From Gemmatimonadaceae bacterium (lineage in GTDB: Bacteria; Gemmatimonadota; Gemmatimonadetes; Gemmatimonadales; Gemmatimonadaceae): a stretch of 64,000 nt of DNA. The notes beneath the pieces were generated by a model. The model saw only the letters and a list, made by a program, of their open reading frames with translations, was not told where the DNA came from and did no database searches. The DNA is taken from positions 158,804 through 222,803 of the forward strand of contig JAICWO010000009.1 of assembly GCA_025934775.1 (NCBI GenBank). Reading direction: 5' to 3'. Shown here piece after piece: positions 8,809 to 17,319 of this stretch (position 1 is the stretch's first letter; each line of letters starts with the position of its first letter). Made by a program: the position numbers and the translations under genes.

Positions 8809-9936
8809 ATGCGCATCTTGGTCCTCGATAACAATTACCCGAGCGACGACAATCTGTACGGCGATGTCTTCGTGCACGTCCGCGTCGCTCGCTACGTCGC
8901 GCTGGGACACGACGTGAAGGTGATCGCCTTCTTCCGCGATGCGCCGAGCTACGTCTTCGACGGCATCGCGGTCGACTGGGCGCCCGACATCGATTCGCTG
9001 CGCGCGCAAATCGCCGCGTTCGCGCCCGATGTCGTCGTCATCCATTTCTTCCAGGGGTGGATGCTTCGCAAGCTCGTGCTGGCATCCGCCCAGCCCGTCG
9101 TCGTGTGGGTGCATGGCTTCGAGGCGCTGTGGTGGGTGCGGCGGCTGTTCGACGCCTCGCCGACTCGACAGTTTGCTCAATACGTATTTTATAACACCAT
9201 TCAGATGGTGCGGATGCGAAAGCTGTTTCGCTACGCGACGGCGCATCCCAGGCGCGTTCGGTTCGTGTTCGTCTCCGACTGGATGCGGCGTATCGCGGAG
9301 ACGGACACGGCCACGCGCCTGTGCGAGTACGCCATCATTCCGAATCCGATCGACACGACGCGTTTCCCGTACGTGGACAAGGCGCCCGAGCTCCGCCGCC
9401 ACGTGCTGCTCATCCGCTCGTTCGATTCACGAAAGTACGCCAACGATCTCGCGATCGCCGCGATCGAGCGGCTCAGCACCGAGCCGGAGTTCGCCCGGAT
9501 GACGTTCACGGTGTGCGGTCGGGGGAAGTTGTTCGCCAAGCTCACGGACCGCCTCCGGCGCTTTCCGAACGTCACGCTGCGCGAAGGATTTCTCCGGCAG
9601 GCGGACATTCGCGCATTGCACGCGACGCACGGTGTTCTTCTCTCGCCAACGAGGCAGGACGCGCAGGGCGTTTCGATGTGCGAAGCGATGTCCTCCGGCC
9701 TCGTCCCCGTGACGTCCGCCAGCACCGCCGTCCCGGAGTTCATCACCCACGGCCATTCGGGTTTTCTGACGCGAAGTGCCGCGGAGCTGGCGGCGGCGAT
9801 GCTGACGCTTCAGCGCGAGCCCGAGCGCTTCGTGGCGATGTCGAACGCGGCGGCATCGTCGATTCGGCAAAAGGCCGCGATCGATCACGTCGTCGATCAA
9901 GAGGTCCGATACCTGCGCCGCGCGGTCGGTCAATGA
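8809..9936 (+). CDS. Glycosyltransferase, GT4-like
   Basis: 375 aa from ATG 8809. A GTG at 8797, overlapping the wecB stop in the GTGA manner common here, is an equally possible start adding four residues. N-terminal RILVLDNNYPSDDNLYGDVF is a GT-B acceptor-domain start. The C-terminal domain has VLLIRSFDSRKYANDLAI, then GRGKLFAKLTDRL and GVSMCEAMSSGLVPVTSAST, the donor-binding region in which only the second glutamate of EX7E is obvious. Codons around 9169-9208 are AT-ending, a local departure from the rest of the gene. It probably adds one sugar to a membrane-associated intermediate. Confidence 0.8.
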   Translation: MRILVLDNNYPSDDNLYGDVFVHVRVARYVALGHDVKVIAFFRDAPSYVFDGIAVDWAPDIDSLRAQIAAFAPDVVVIHFFQGWMLRKLVLASAQPVVVWVHGFEALWWVRRLFDASPTRQFAQYVFYNTIQMVRMRKLFRYATAHPRRVRFVFVSDWMRRIAETDTATRLCEYAIIPNPIDTTRFPYVDKAPELRRHVLLIRSFDSRKYANDLAIAAIERLSTEPEFARMTFTVCGRGKLFAKLTDRLRRFPNVTLREGFLRQADIRALHATHGVLLSPTRQDAQGVSMCEAMSSGLVPVTSASTAVPEFITHGHSGFLTRSAAELAAAMLTLQREPERFVAMSNAAASSIRQKAAIDHVVDQEVRYLRRAVGQ

Positions 9937-10607
9937 GCACCTCGCGCGTGCCGGCGATTCTGCGCGGCGCGGTGCGCTCGTTGCGCGGCGCTCCAAAGTT
10001 CGATGATCGGCAATATTGGGAGGAGCGCTACGCCGCGGGCGGAACGTCAGGCGACGGCTCCTACGGCCAGCTTGCCGAATTCAAGGCACGTGTGCTCAAC
10101 CAGTTCATCGTCGATCGGCAGATCGCCTCGGCGATCGAGCTCGGATGCGGCGACGGGAACCAACTCTCGCTCATTCACTATCCGCGCTACGTCGGGCTGG
10201 ATGTCTCGGCGTCCGCCATTCGCCGGTGCATCGATCGCTTTCGCGGCGACCGCTGTAAGAGCTTTTTCATCTATGATCCGGAGGCGTACGACGACTCGAG
10301 CGGCATTTTCCGCGCGGACGCGGCGCTCTCGCTCGACGTCATCTACCACATCGTGACGGACGATTTGTTCGAGCTCTACATGACGCATCTGTGCGCCGCC
10401 GCACGCCGCTTCGTGGTGGTGTACGCGACCAACGAAGACCGGCGCGAGGCGACGCACGTGCGGCATCGGGCGTTCAGTCGCTGGATCGACGATCGCGGTG
10501 AGTTCGAGCTCGTAGAGCAGGTGCCCAATCCGTATCCGGGCACCGGAACGCAACAGTCCGACGCGTCGTTCTTCATATTCGGCCGCACGTCGGAGCGAGC
10601 CAGATGA
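9933..10607 (+). CDS. Class I SAM-dependent methyltransferase
   Basis: 224 aa from the ATG overlapping the upstream stop. Motif I of Rossmann-fold methyltransferases is AIELGCGDGNQLSLIHY (about residues 68-84), followed by YVGLDVSASAIRRC, the ribose-binding acidic strand. ALSLDVIYHIV fits motif IV. Length is normal for a single-domain enzyme. It sits between a glycosyltransferase and an amidotransferase, so O- or N-methylation of a sugar in the repeat unit is the likely role. Confidence 0.8.
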   Translation: MSTSRVPAILRGAVRSLRGAPKFDDRQYWEERYAAGGTSGDGSYGQLAEFKARVLNQFIVDRQIASAIELGCGDGNQLSLIHYPRYVGLDVSASAIRRCIDRFRGDRCKSFFIYDPEAYDDSSGIFRADAALSLDVIYHIVTDDLFELYMTHLCAAARRFVVVYATNEDRREATHVRHRAFSRWIDDRGEFELVEQVPNPYPGTGTQQSDASFFIFGRTSERAR

Positions 10608-11800
10608 TCTCGTCCTTCCCCGCCGCCGCCGTCAAGCGCCTCGGTCCGCCGGAGCAGAGATCGCGATACCGTCAATGCTCGTGCTCCGTGCTCGATACCG
10701 ACGACGATCCGAACATGCGGTTCGACGATGAGGGCCGCTGCCACTATTACCACGAGTACGTGCGCGAATTTCAGGCAAACGTTCGCACCGGGCAACAGGG
10801 CGAGCGCGCGCTGGCGCAGTTGGCGGATCGTGTTCGCGCCGACGGCCGGGGCAAAGCGTACGACTGCATCATGGGCCTGAGCGGCGGCGTCGACAGCACG
10901 TACGTGGCGTACCTCGCGAAGCAACTCGGCCTTCGCCCGCTCGCGGTGCACTTCGACAACGGGTGGAACTCCGAGCTCGCGGTCAGCAACATCGAGAACG
11001 TCGTCAATCGGCTGGGGATCGATCTCTACACCTACGTGATCGACTGGGCCGAGTTCGCGGACCTCCAGCGCGCCTATCTCCGGGCGTCGGTGGTCGACAT
11101 CGAGGTCGTGACCGACCACGCGATCTTCGCGACGATGTACCGCATCGCGGGCCGACGCGGCATCAAGCACATTCTGAGCGGCACGAACGTCGTGACCGAG
11201 CAAGTGCTGCCGCCGCACTGGATCTACGCGAAGACGGACCACGTGAACATCCGCGCGATTCACGCCGCGTTCGGCACGGTGCCGCTCCGCACGTACCCGT
11301 TCATGGATTGGCGGGTCAAGAAGTACTACCAGGTGATGCGCCGCGTCCGGTCGCATTCCGTTCTCGACCTCGTCCCGTACGAGAAGGCGGCGGTGAAGCG
11401 GCTGATCCAGGACGAGCTGGGGTGGCGCGATTACGGCGGAAAGCATTATGAATCTATCTTTACAAGATTCTATCAAGGCTACATCCTGCCGGCGAAGTTC
11501 GGGATCGACAAGCGCAAGGCGCACCTCTCGAACCTGATCTTCGCGGGGCAGCTCTCGAAGGCGGAGGCGCTCGCGCAGCTCGCGGAGCCGCTCTATCCGC
11601 CGGATCTCCTCGAGCGCGACCTGGAGTTCGTGTTGAAGAAGCTCGAGCTGTCGCCGGAGGAGTTCCAGCGGTTGATGGCCACGCCGCCCCGGCCGCATCG
11701 GGATTTCGCGTACGAGCGGCCGATCTACGACCGGTACCCGTTTCTCATGCCCGCGCGCGGGATGCTGGGTTACGTCCAGCGCCGCATGGCGGGCGCGTAG
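10604..11800 (+). CDS. N-acetyl sugar amidotransferase (WbpG/PseA type)
   Basis: 398-aa protein with the PP-loop SGGVDS at residues 93-98, the ATP-binding signature of the N-type ATP pyrophosphatases. LAVHFDNGWNSELAVSNIEN and LSGTNVVTEQ follow, as in WbpG/PseA/LegG-type enzymes that turn an N-acetyl into an acetamidino group. The N-terminal Cys-rich element usual in this family (CxxC...CxxC) is altered here: C25 and C27 form CSC, and only C46 is kept in the second half. Family members need ammonia from HisH/HisF-like partners, which are not in this window. It is a paralogue of the truncated gene at 1-897. The stretch 11440-11485 is AT-rich with rare-type codons. Confidence 0.9.
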   Translation: MISSFPAAAVKRLGPPEQRSRYRQCSCSVLDTDDDPNMRFDDEGRCHYYHEYVREFQANVRTGQQGERALAQLADRVRADGRGKAYDCIMGLSGGVDSTYVAYLAKQLGLRPLAVHFDNGWNSELAVSNIENVVNRLGIDLYTYVIDWAEFADLQRAYLRASVVDIEVVTDHAIFATMYRIAGRRGIKHILSGTNVVTEQVLPPHWIYAKTDHVNIRAIHAAFGTVPLRTYPFMDWRVKKYYQVMRRVRSHSVLDLVPYEKAAVKRLIQDELGWRDYGGKHYESIFTRFYQGYILPAKFGIDKRKAHLSNLIFAGQLSKAEALAQLAEPLYPPDLLERDLEFVLKKLELSPEEFQRLMATPPRPHRDFAYERPIYDRYPFLMPARGMLGYVQRRMAGA

Positions 11801-11806
11801 CGGCCG

Positions 11807-12994
11807 ATGACCGTGCCGGCGGCCGATGTGCCGTTTCAGTTCCGTAATAAAACTATACTACTGATCTCACCGCAGCCCTGGGATCATATCGCGGTCTCCA
11901 AGCACCATTACGCGGCCGAGTTGGGGCGGCGCGGCAACCGGGTCTACTTCCTCGAGCCGCCGCGCGAGCGCAGGGCGGGCGGCATCGAGCTCCGGCCCGC
12001 CGTCGATGCCGCGAACGTGACGATCGTGCGGTACCACCCCGGGGTTCCGTTCGCGCTCCGGTTTCATGCGCGACCGGTCTTCGACGCCGTCATGCGCTGG
12101 CGGATCGGAGCCATTCGTCGAGCGATCGGCGGATCGATCGACGTCGTGTGGTGCTTCGACTTCAATCTGTTCTCGGATCTGCGAGCGTTCGGCGCTCCCG
12201 TTGCCCTCTACCATCCGGTCGATCCGATTCAGGAGCCGCATCAGATTCGCCCCGCTCGAACCGCTGACGTCGTCCTCGGCGTGTCGGAAGAAATTCTGCG
12301 CCCCTTCCGGATGTTCGATGCGCCAGTCGTCTGCCTGGGGCACGGACTCGCGCACGACTTCGTCGCCGCGTACGACGACCGGCCACGCGGTGAGGTGGAG
12401 ATCGCCCGCGTCGGCCGCCCGCGGGTCGGGTATTTCGGGAATCTGTTGCGCGCGCCGCTCAACCGTCCCCTCTGGCGCCAGCTCGTCACCGGCAACCCCG
12501 ACGTGACATTTGAGTTTTGGGGTCCGTACATCCCGAGCGACGGTGCGGGGTGGCCGTCGCCAGAGACGTCGGAGTTCGTCGCGTTTCTCCAAGCGGCACC
12601 GAACGTTCGGCTGCATGGCGCGGTCCCCACGGCCGAGCTGGCGCGCGCCGTTCAGGACATTGATGTCTTCGTCATCAGCTACGCGCTCCACCCGACCGAA
12701 TCCGACCGTTCGAATTCTCACAAGATTCTCGAGTATCTGAGCACGGGGAAAGTCGTGGTCGCCAGCCGCTTCTCGGCCTACGACCGGCATCCGGACCTGC
12801 TCGAGATGCCCGTGGATGGCGACGACCGGCATCTTCCAGAAATACTCGAGACGGTCCTGTCCGATCTGCCGCGGTACAATGCGCCGGAGCGTCAGGAACG
12901 CCGCAGGGCGTTCGCGCTCGAGCACACGTACGATGCGCACGTTGCCCGGATCGAGCACGCTGTTCAGTCGGCGCGCGCGGCGCGCCTCGGATGA
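11807..12994 (+). CDS. Glycosyltransferase, GT-B, TuaH-like
   Basis: 395-aa protein starting 6 bases after the amidotransferase stop. The early strand is TILLISPQPWDHIAVSKHHY, and the C-terminal half has VGYFGNLLRAPLNRPLW and then SNSHKILEYLSTGKVVVASR, a segment typical of TuaH-like and related family-4 glycosyltransferases. HKILEYLSTGK carries the conserved glutamate of the donor site. Codons at 11833-11871, just inside the gene, are strongly AT-ending and include a TATACT hexamer at 11854-11859. Substrate unknown. Confidence 0.78.
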   Translation: MTVPAADVPFQFRNKTILLISPQPWDHIAVSKHHYAAELGRRGNRVYFLEPPRERRAGGIELRPAVDAANVTIVRYHPGVPFALRFHARPVFDAVMRWRIGAIRRAIGGSIDVVWCFDFNLFSDLRAFGAPVALYHPVDPIQEPHQIRPARTADVVLGVSEEILRPFRMFDAPVVCLGHGLAHDFVAAYDDRPRGEVEIARVGRPRVGYFGNLLRAPLNRPLWRQLVTGNPDVTFEFWGPYIPSDGAGWPSPETSEFVAFLQAAPNVRLHGAVPTAELARAVQDIDVFVISYALHPTESDRSNSHKILEYLSTGKVVVASRFSAYDRHPDLLEMPVDGDDRHLPEILETVLSDLPRYNAPERQERRRAFALEHTYDAHVARIEHAVQSARAARLG

Positions 12995-13064
12995 TCAGCG
13001 CAGTCTACAGCGTGCGCTTGAATGACGTCACGTGCTTCGGCAACCTGCCAATGACGATGTGATC

Positions 13065-13772
13065 ATGATCCAGTCAGAACTTCTGCGCAGCAATGATGTC
13101 CTGCGGGACGCGCTCGCAACCCACCTCGTCACCGACGCGGCGGGCGCGCGCATCCCGCTGTCGTCGAATATTCCGCTGGCCTACGCGGAGGCGCTGTTCG
13201 CCTTTATTCGTCGCGAGCGGCCCGCGAACGTTCTCGAAGTGGGCATGGCGCACGGGATCTCCACGCTCGCGATTCTCAGCGCTCTCCGGCTGGCGGGCAG
13301 TGGCCGGTTGACATCGATTGATCCACACCAGAGCAGCTACTGGCGATCGATCGGCACGCTCAATGTCGATCGGGCCGGCTTGGCGGATATTCACGAACAC
13401 ATCGAGAAGGTGAGCTCCAGCGCGCTTCCGTGGCTGGTCGACCGCGGGACCACGATCGATTTCGCCTACATCGACGGTTGGCACACGTTCGATTACGCGC
13501 TTCTCGATTTCTGGTATATCGATCGCATGCTTCCGGTCGGCGGGGTAGTCACGTTCAACGACTGTGATTGGCACGCGGTGCACAAAGTCATCAAGTTCGT
13601 GCTCACGCACCGCAAGTACGAGGAGATCAGCGTCGGCTTGCCAAAGGACTTCGCCAGCACGAATCCGCTCGGTCGAATCCGCCGACGGCTCACCGGACGG
13701 AACGCCGCCGATCGGTATTTTCGGAAAGTCGCGGACTGGGAACCGCGGTACGATTACTTTAAAAACTTCTAA
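13065..13772 (+). CDS. Class I SAM-dependent methyltransferase (Methyltransf_24-like)
   Basis: 235 aa from ATG 13065. A GTG at 13032 would add 11 residues; neither has a convincing ribosome-binding site. VLEVGMAHGISTLAILSAL (about residues 54-72) is the SAM-binding motif I; LTSIDPHQSSYW and IDFAYIDGWHTFDYALLDFW match the class that includes macrocin-O-methyltransferase and cephalosporin-hydroxylase-like folds. GGVVTFNDCDWHAVHK supplies metal-type acidic and histidine residues, so it could be a metal-dependent O-methyltransferase. It lies between two glycosyltransferases, and sugar O-methylation is inferred. Confidence 0.75.
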   Translation: MIQSELLRSNDVLRDALATHLVTDAAGARIPLSSNIPLAYAEALFAFIRRERPANVLEVGMAHGISTLAILSALRLAGSGRLTSIDPHQSSYWRSIGTLNVDRAGLADIHEHIEKVSSSALPWLVDRGTTIDFAYIDGWHTFDYALLDFWYIDRMLPVGGVVTFNDCDWHAVHKVIKFVLTHRKYEEISVGLPKDFASTNPLGRIRRRLTGRNAADRYFRKVADWEPRYDYFKNF

Positions 13773-13784
13773 CGAGCCGGCGCG

Positions 13785-15068
13785 GTGACGAATCGCATCT
13801 GCATCGTCATCGATGCGCATTTGTCGACCTGCCCGCGCATGCTCAAGGCCGCCGACAGTCTTGCCGGTGCAGGCTACGCCGTGCGCGTCGTCAGCACCAG
13901 TACCGCGCCATGGGCGACGCGCACGGATCAGGAGATCGCGCGCGACCGCGCGGATTCATGGCGGTGGCACGTCGTCGATCAAGCGCGTGAATCGGATCGT
14001 CTGCGCTGGGCCGCGGCGGGAGCGCGAATGCGGGCGGCGTCCGCGGCGTCGCGAGCCTTCGGTCCGAATCGATTGCCGATGAGCCTCATCGCGCCCGCGC
14101 AGTGCCGTCCGTTCCCGACGCTGGTTCGCGCGACCGCCGCCGAACCGGTCGACCTCGTGTACGGAGGCACCGGGCGTGGGTTGGCTGCCGCTGCCGCCGC
14201 TGCTCGGCGACTCGGCGTGCCGTACGCGCTGGATCTCGAAGACTTTCACTCGGCCGAGTCAGAGGCAACGCCGGACGGACGCCTGCGAAACGCGCTCGCG
14301 GCGCGCATCGAGCGCGTGGTTCTCCCCGGCGCAGCGTTTCTGACGGCCGGTAGCGCCGCGATCGCAGACGCATACGAAAGCACCTATGGGGTTCAGCCCA
14401 TCCCGATCAACAACACGTTCCCGCTGCCTTCCCAAGCACCGACGTTCGATGTGGACAGCGCGACTGGCCTTCGACTGTACTGGTTCAGCCAAACCATCGG
14501 CCCGGGGCGGGGTTTAGAGGATGCTATTCGCGCCGTGGGGCTCGCCGGCGTGACGGCTACGTTGACGCTTCGCGGCGGCGTCGCGTCAGCGTACCTGCGG
14601 ACGCTTCGCGAGCTCGCGTCCGCTGTTGCGCCGCGTGCGACACTCGTGCATCAGGAGCCAACATCGCCCGACGCGATGATCGACGTTGCGAGAGCGCATG
14701 ACATTGGGCTTGCTCTCGAGCTGCGGACGCCGCTCAATCGCGATCTCTGCCTGACGAACAAAGCGTTCACTTACCTGCTCGCGGGTCTCGCGGTGATCTT
14801 CACCGACACCACCGGTCAACGTCGGCTGGCTCACGACCTCGGTCCGGCGGCGTTCACTTTCGCACAAGGAGATGTCCGTGCGCTCGCTGAGCGGCTCGCG
14901 TTCTGGGCCTCGAATCCTGATGCGCTACGCGCGGCGAGAGCGGCGGCGTGGAGCGCGGCGCGCCGTCGCTGGCATTGGGAGCACGACGAAGAACGCGGCG
15001 CTCTGTTGCGCGCCGTCGAACGAGCGTTGCACGTGCGCGACGACACCCGCTCCGCGCCGGCGGCGTGA
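13785..15068 (+). CDS. Glycosyltransferase, GT4-like
   Basis: 427 aa from GTG 13785. The N-terminal strand (ICIVIDAHLSTCPRMLKAAD) and the middle YALDLEDFHSAE segment resemble GT4 acceptor domains; YWFSQTIGPGRGLEDAIRAV begins the donor domain. The donor-site motif is degenerate (TNKAFTYLLAGLAVIFTDT). Soluble, no signal peptide. Its stop is overlapped by the GTG of the next glycosyltransferase, so the two are translationally coupled. Confidence 0.72.
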   Translation: MTNRICIVIDAHLSTCPRMLKAADSLAGAGYAVRVVSTSTAPWATRTDQEIARDRADSWRWHVVDQARESDRLRWAAAGARMRAASAASRAFGPNRLPMSLIAPAQCRPFPTLVRATAAEPVDLVYGGTGRGLAAAAAAARRLGVPYALDLEDFHSAESEATPDGRLRNALAARIERVVLPGAAFLTAGSAAIADAYESTYGVQPIPINNTFPLPSQAPTFDVDSATGLRLYWFSQTIGPGRGLEDAIRAVGLAGVTATLTLRGGVASAYLRTLRELASAVAPRATLVHQEPTSPDAMIDVARAHDIGLALELRTPLNRDLCLTNKAFTYLLAGLAVIFTDTTGQRRLAHDLGPAAFTFAQGDVRALAERLAFWASNPDALRAARAAAWSAARRRWHWEHDEERGALLRAVERALHVRDDTRSAPAA

Positions 15069-16414
15069 AAGCGGTGCGGCGGGTGCTGATCGTGAGCCCG
15101 CACTTTCCGCCGGACACGAGCGCGGGCACGCATCGAGTTCGCCTGCTTGCCCCGCACTTGCCTGCGTACGGGTGGGAGCCGACCGTGGTCTCCGTCGATC
15201 CGCGCGACTACGAGGGCCGTCTCGATCCGGGCCTCGCCGCGCTGGTGCCGCCATCGTTGCGCGTGATCCGCGCGCGCGCGTGGTCGCCCCGCTGGACTCG
15301 CAAATTGGGCATTGGAGATCTCGGAATTCGCGCGCTCCGGGGCCTCTACCACACGTGTGCGACGCTGCTGCAGCAGGAACGGTTCGACGCCTTGTACATC
15401 ACGATCTATCCCAGTTATCCGGCGATCCTCGGTCCGCGCCTCAAAGCCCGGTTCGGGGTGCCGTTCGTGCTGGACTATCAAGATCCGTGGGTGGGCGCGT
15501 GGGGGCTCGCCGTGGGCGGCGGCCCGGACGGTGCGCCCGACGTCAAGAGCCGCGTCACGCGTTGGGTGGCAGCGAAGCTCGAGCCGCGAACGGTGGCGCG
15601 CGCCGATGCAATCACGGCTGTGTCAGATGGAACACACGAGGAGATCGTCGCGCGCACGCCGGCGCTCGCGCGGGTGCCGCGCCACACCATTCCCCTCGGC
15701 GGCGAAGCCGCGGATTACGACTATCTCCTGGCGCATCCGCGCGCGAACCGGTTCTTCGACCCGAACGACGGCGCGTTCCATCTCTGTTATGTAGGAACGC
15801 TCCTCCCGATGGGCTTCGAGACGCTTCGCGCGGTGTTGAGTGCCGCGTGTGAATTGCGCGCGCGATCGCCTTTGGCGTATGCGAGGTTGCGAATGCACTT
15901 TTTCGGCACGAGCAATCAAACGAACCCCGACGCCCCGGCGCGCGTCCTCCCGATCGCCGAGGCGCTGGGTATGGATTGCGTGCGCGAGCACGCCGCGCGC
16001 GTGGACTACCTGGATGCGCTGACGATCCAGACGCAGGCGAGCGCGATTCTGATGATGGGGAGCAGCGAGTCCCACTACACGGCGAGCAAGCTGTATCCGG
16101 GGCTGCTCGCCCGACGCCCGATTCTCGCCGTGTATCACGCCGCGAGCAGTGTGTCCTCGATGCTGTTGTCCGAGCCGAGTCCCGGTATTCGACTCGTGAC
16201 GTACGACGACACCGCGCGCGCGGAGTCGCGTGTGGCCGCGATCTCGCGCGCGCTCGACTGCACGATCGGCGGCGGGACAGCGTCGCTGCCCGAGGTGCGG
16301 GGCGGATTCGAGGCCTATTCGGCGAGTGCTCTGGCGGGTCGCCTGGCGGCGGTGCTCGATACGGCATGCCGGGCACGCCCGAGCGGTGTCGAGGGGCTGC
16401 TGGCCCATGCGTAG
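15065..16414 (+). CDS. Glycosyltransferase, GT4-like
   Basis: 449 aa from GTG 15065 (GTGA overlap with the upstream gene), which gives RVLIVSPHFPPDTSAGTHRV at the N-terminus, the classic start of a GT4 acceptor domain. VLDYQDPWVGAWGLAVGGG is the usual conserved D-P-W segment. HLCYVGTLLPMGFETLRAVL opens the donor domain, and YTASKLYPGLLARRPILAVY contains the family's S-K-x-x-x-x-L-A-R pattern in place of EX7E. Its last 8 bases overlap the transglutaminase-like gene. Confidence 0.82.
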   Translation: MKAVRRVLIVSPHFPPDTSAGTHRVRLLAPHLPAYGWEPTVVSVDPRDYEGRLDPGLAALVPPSLRVIRARAWSPRWTRKLGIGDLGIRALRGLYHTCATLLQQERFDALYITIYPSYPAILGPRLKARFGVPFVLDYQDPWVGAWGLAVGGGPDGAPDVKSRVTRWVAAKLEPRTVARADAITAVSDGTHEEIVARTPALARVPRHTIPLGGEAADYDYLLAHPRANRFFDPNDGAFHLCYVGTLLPMGFETLRAVLSAACELRARSPLAYARLRMHFFGTSNQTNPDAPARVLPIAEALGMDCVREHAARVDYLDALTIQTQASAILMMGSSESHYTASKLYPGLLARRPILAVYHAASSVSSMLLSEPSPGIRLVTYDDTARAESRVAAISRALDCTIGGGTASLPEVRGGFEAYSASALAGRLAAVLDTACRARPSGVEGLLAHA

Positions 16415-17309
16415 CCTCGTGTCGCGTCTCGCGCGGTTCACGCGCTTGCACGAGATGTCATTGCTCGCGGCGCTGCACGCGGCGTTTCTCGTGGGACTGG
16501 GATTTCTGTATTTGAATGACAATTTCGAACACCACGTGTTCGCCCGGATCGCGGTACATGCGACCAAGGGCGCGAAGGCGCAGCGCGACAGCGTGCTCGA
16601 GTTACTCCACGCCACCAGTACGCTCGTCCGTGCGCGAAGCGATCTGCTCGCGCCGCTGCCGGCCGAGCATCGGGTCCTCAAAGAAGAGTTTCTCGAATCG
16701 GCGGACGCGTATCTCCTCGGCAGCAACGCGTGCGGGTCGTACGCGATCGTGCTCGCGCGACTGATGCAGGAGATCGATCGGCCGGTCCGCGTCGGCCAGA
16801 TGCGATGCGATGCGCACTGGGGCTGCCACATCTTCGTCGAAGCGCAGGTGGACGGCCGCTGGGCCGTCCTCGACCCCACGTACGATCTGCACTTCTCCGC
16901 GCCAGACGGGCATCTCGCGAGCGCCGCCGAGCTGTCGGCCAACTGGGCCGCGTACGCGCACCAAGTCCCTCCCGGCTACGACCGTCGCTACAAGTACGAC
17001 GGATTCCGATACACGAATTGGAATAAGATTCCGGTGATCATGCCGGCGATGCACCGGGCGCTGCTCGCGCTCGGGATGGATGGGGTGGAGCGGTTCTCCG
17101 CGCGCGTCGAGCTGTTGTCGCTGTACCGCGGCTATGCGCGCGCGGCGCTGATCCCGTATCTGTTCATCTGCGTCCTGACACTGCGTAAATTCGTGCGCCG
17201 CCGCCGGCGTCGCCTGGCGAACCGCGGCCCGGGCGTCTCGCTTCCGCCCGGCGCCGGAATAGCATCCCGCATCACTCGGGAAAGTCCGAGCACGGCTCGC
17301 CGCGATTGA
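16407..17309 (+). CDS. Membrane-anchored transglutaminase-like protein
   Basis: 300 aa from ATG 16407, overlapping the previous gene by 8 bases. A hydrophobic segment at about residues 13-32 and another near 248-266 frame a central domain with a transglutaminase/cysteine-protease-type triad: C109 in GSNACGSYAIVLARLM, H141 in WGCHIFVEAQVDGRW and D156 in AVLDPTYDLHF. Order and spacing (C-32-H-15-D) match the transglutaminase-core family (PF01841-like). Members are peptidases, amidases or protein crosslinkers; the reaction here cannot be told. The central domain lies between the two membrane segments, probably facing the periplasm. Its presence among cytoplasmic sugar transferases is unusual. 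The Arg-rich C-terminal tail (RRRRRR) follows the second membrane segment. Confidence 0.75.
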   Translation: MRSLVSRLARFTRLHEMSLLAALHAAFLVGLGFLYLNDNFEHHVFARIAVHATKGAKAQRDSVLELLHATSTLVRARSDLLAPLPAEHRVLKEEFLESADAYLLGSNACGSYAIVLARLMQEIDRPVRVGQMRCDAHWGCHIFVEAQVDGRWAVLDPTYDLHFSAPDGHLASAAELSANWAAYAHQVPPGYDRRYKYDGFRYTNWNKIPVIMPAMHRALLALGMDGVERFSARVELLSLYRGYARAALIPYLFICVLTLRKFVRRRRRRLANRGPGVSLPPGAGIASRITRESPSTARRD

Positions 17310-17319
17310 GGACGTTGGC

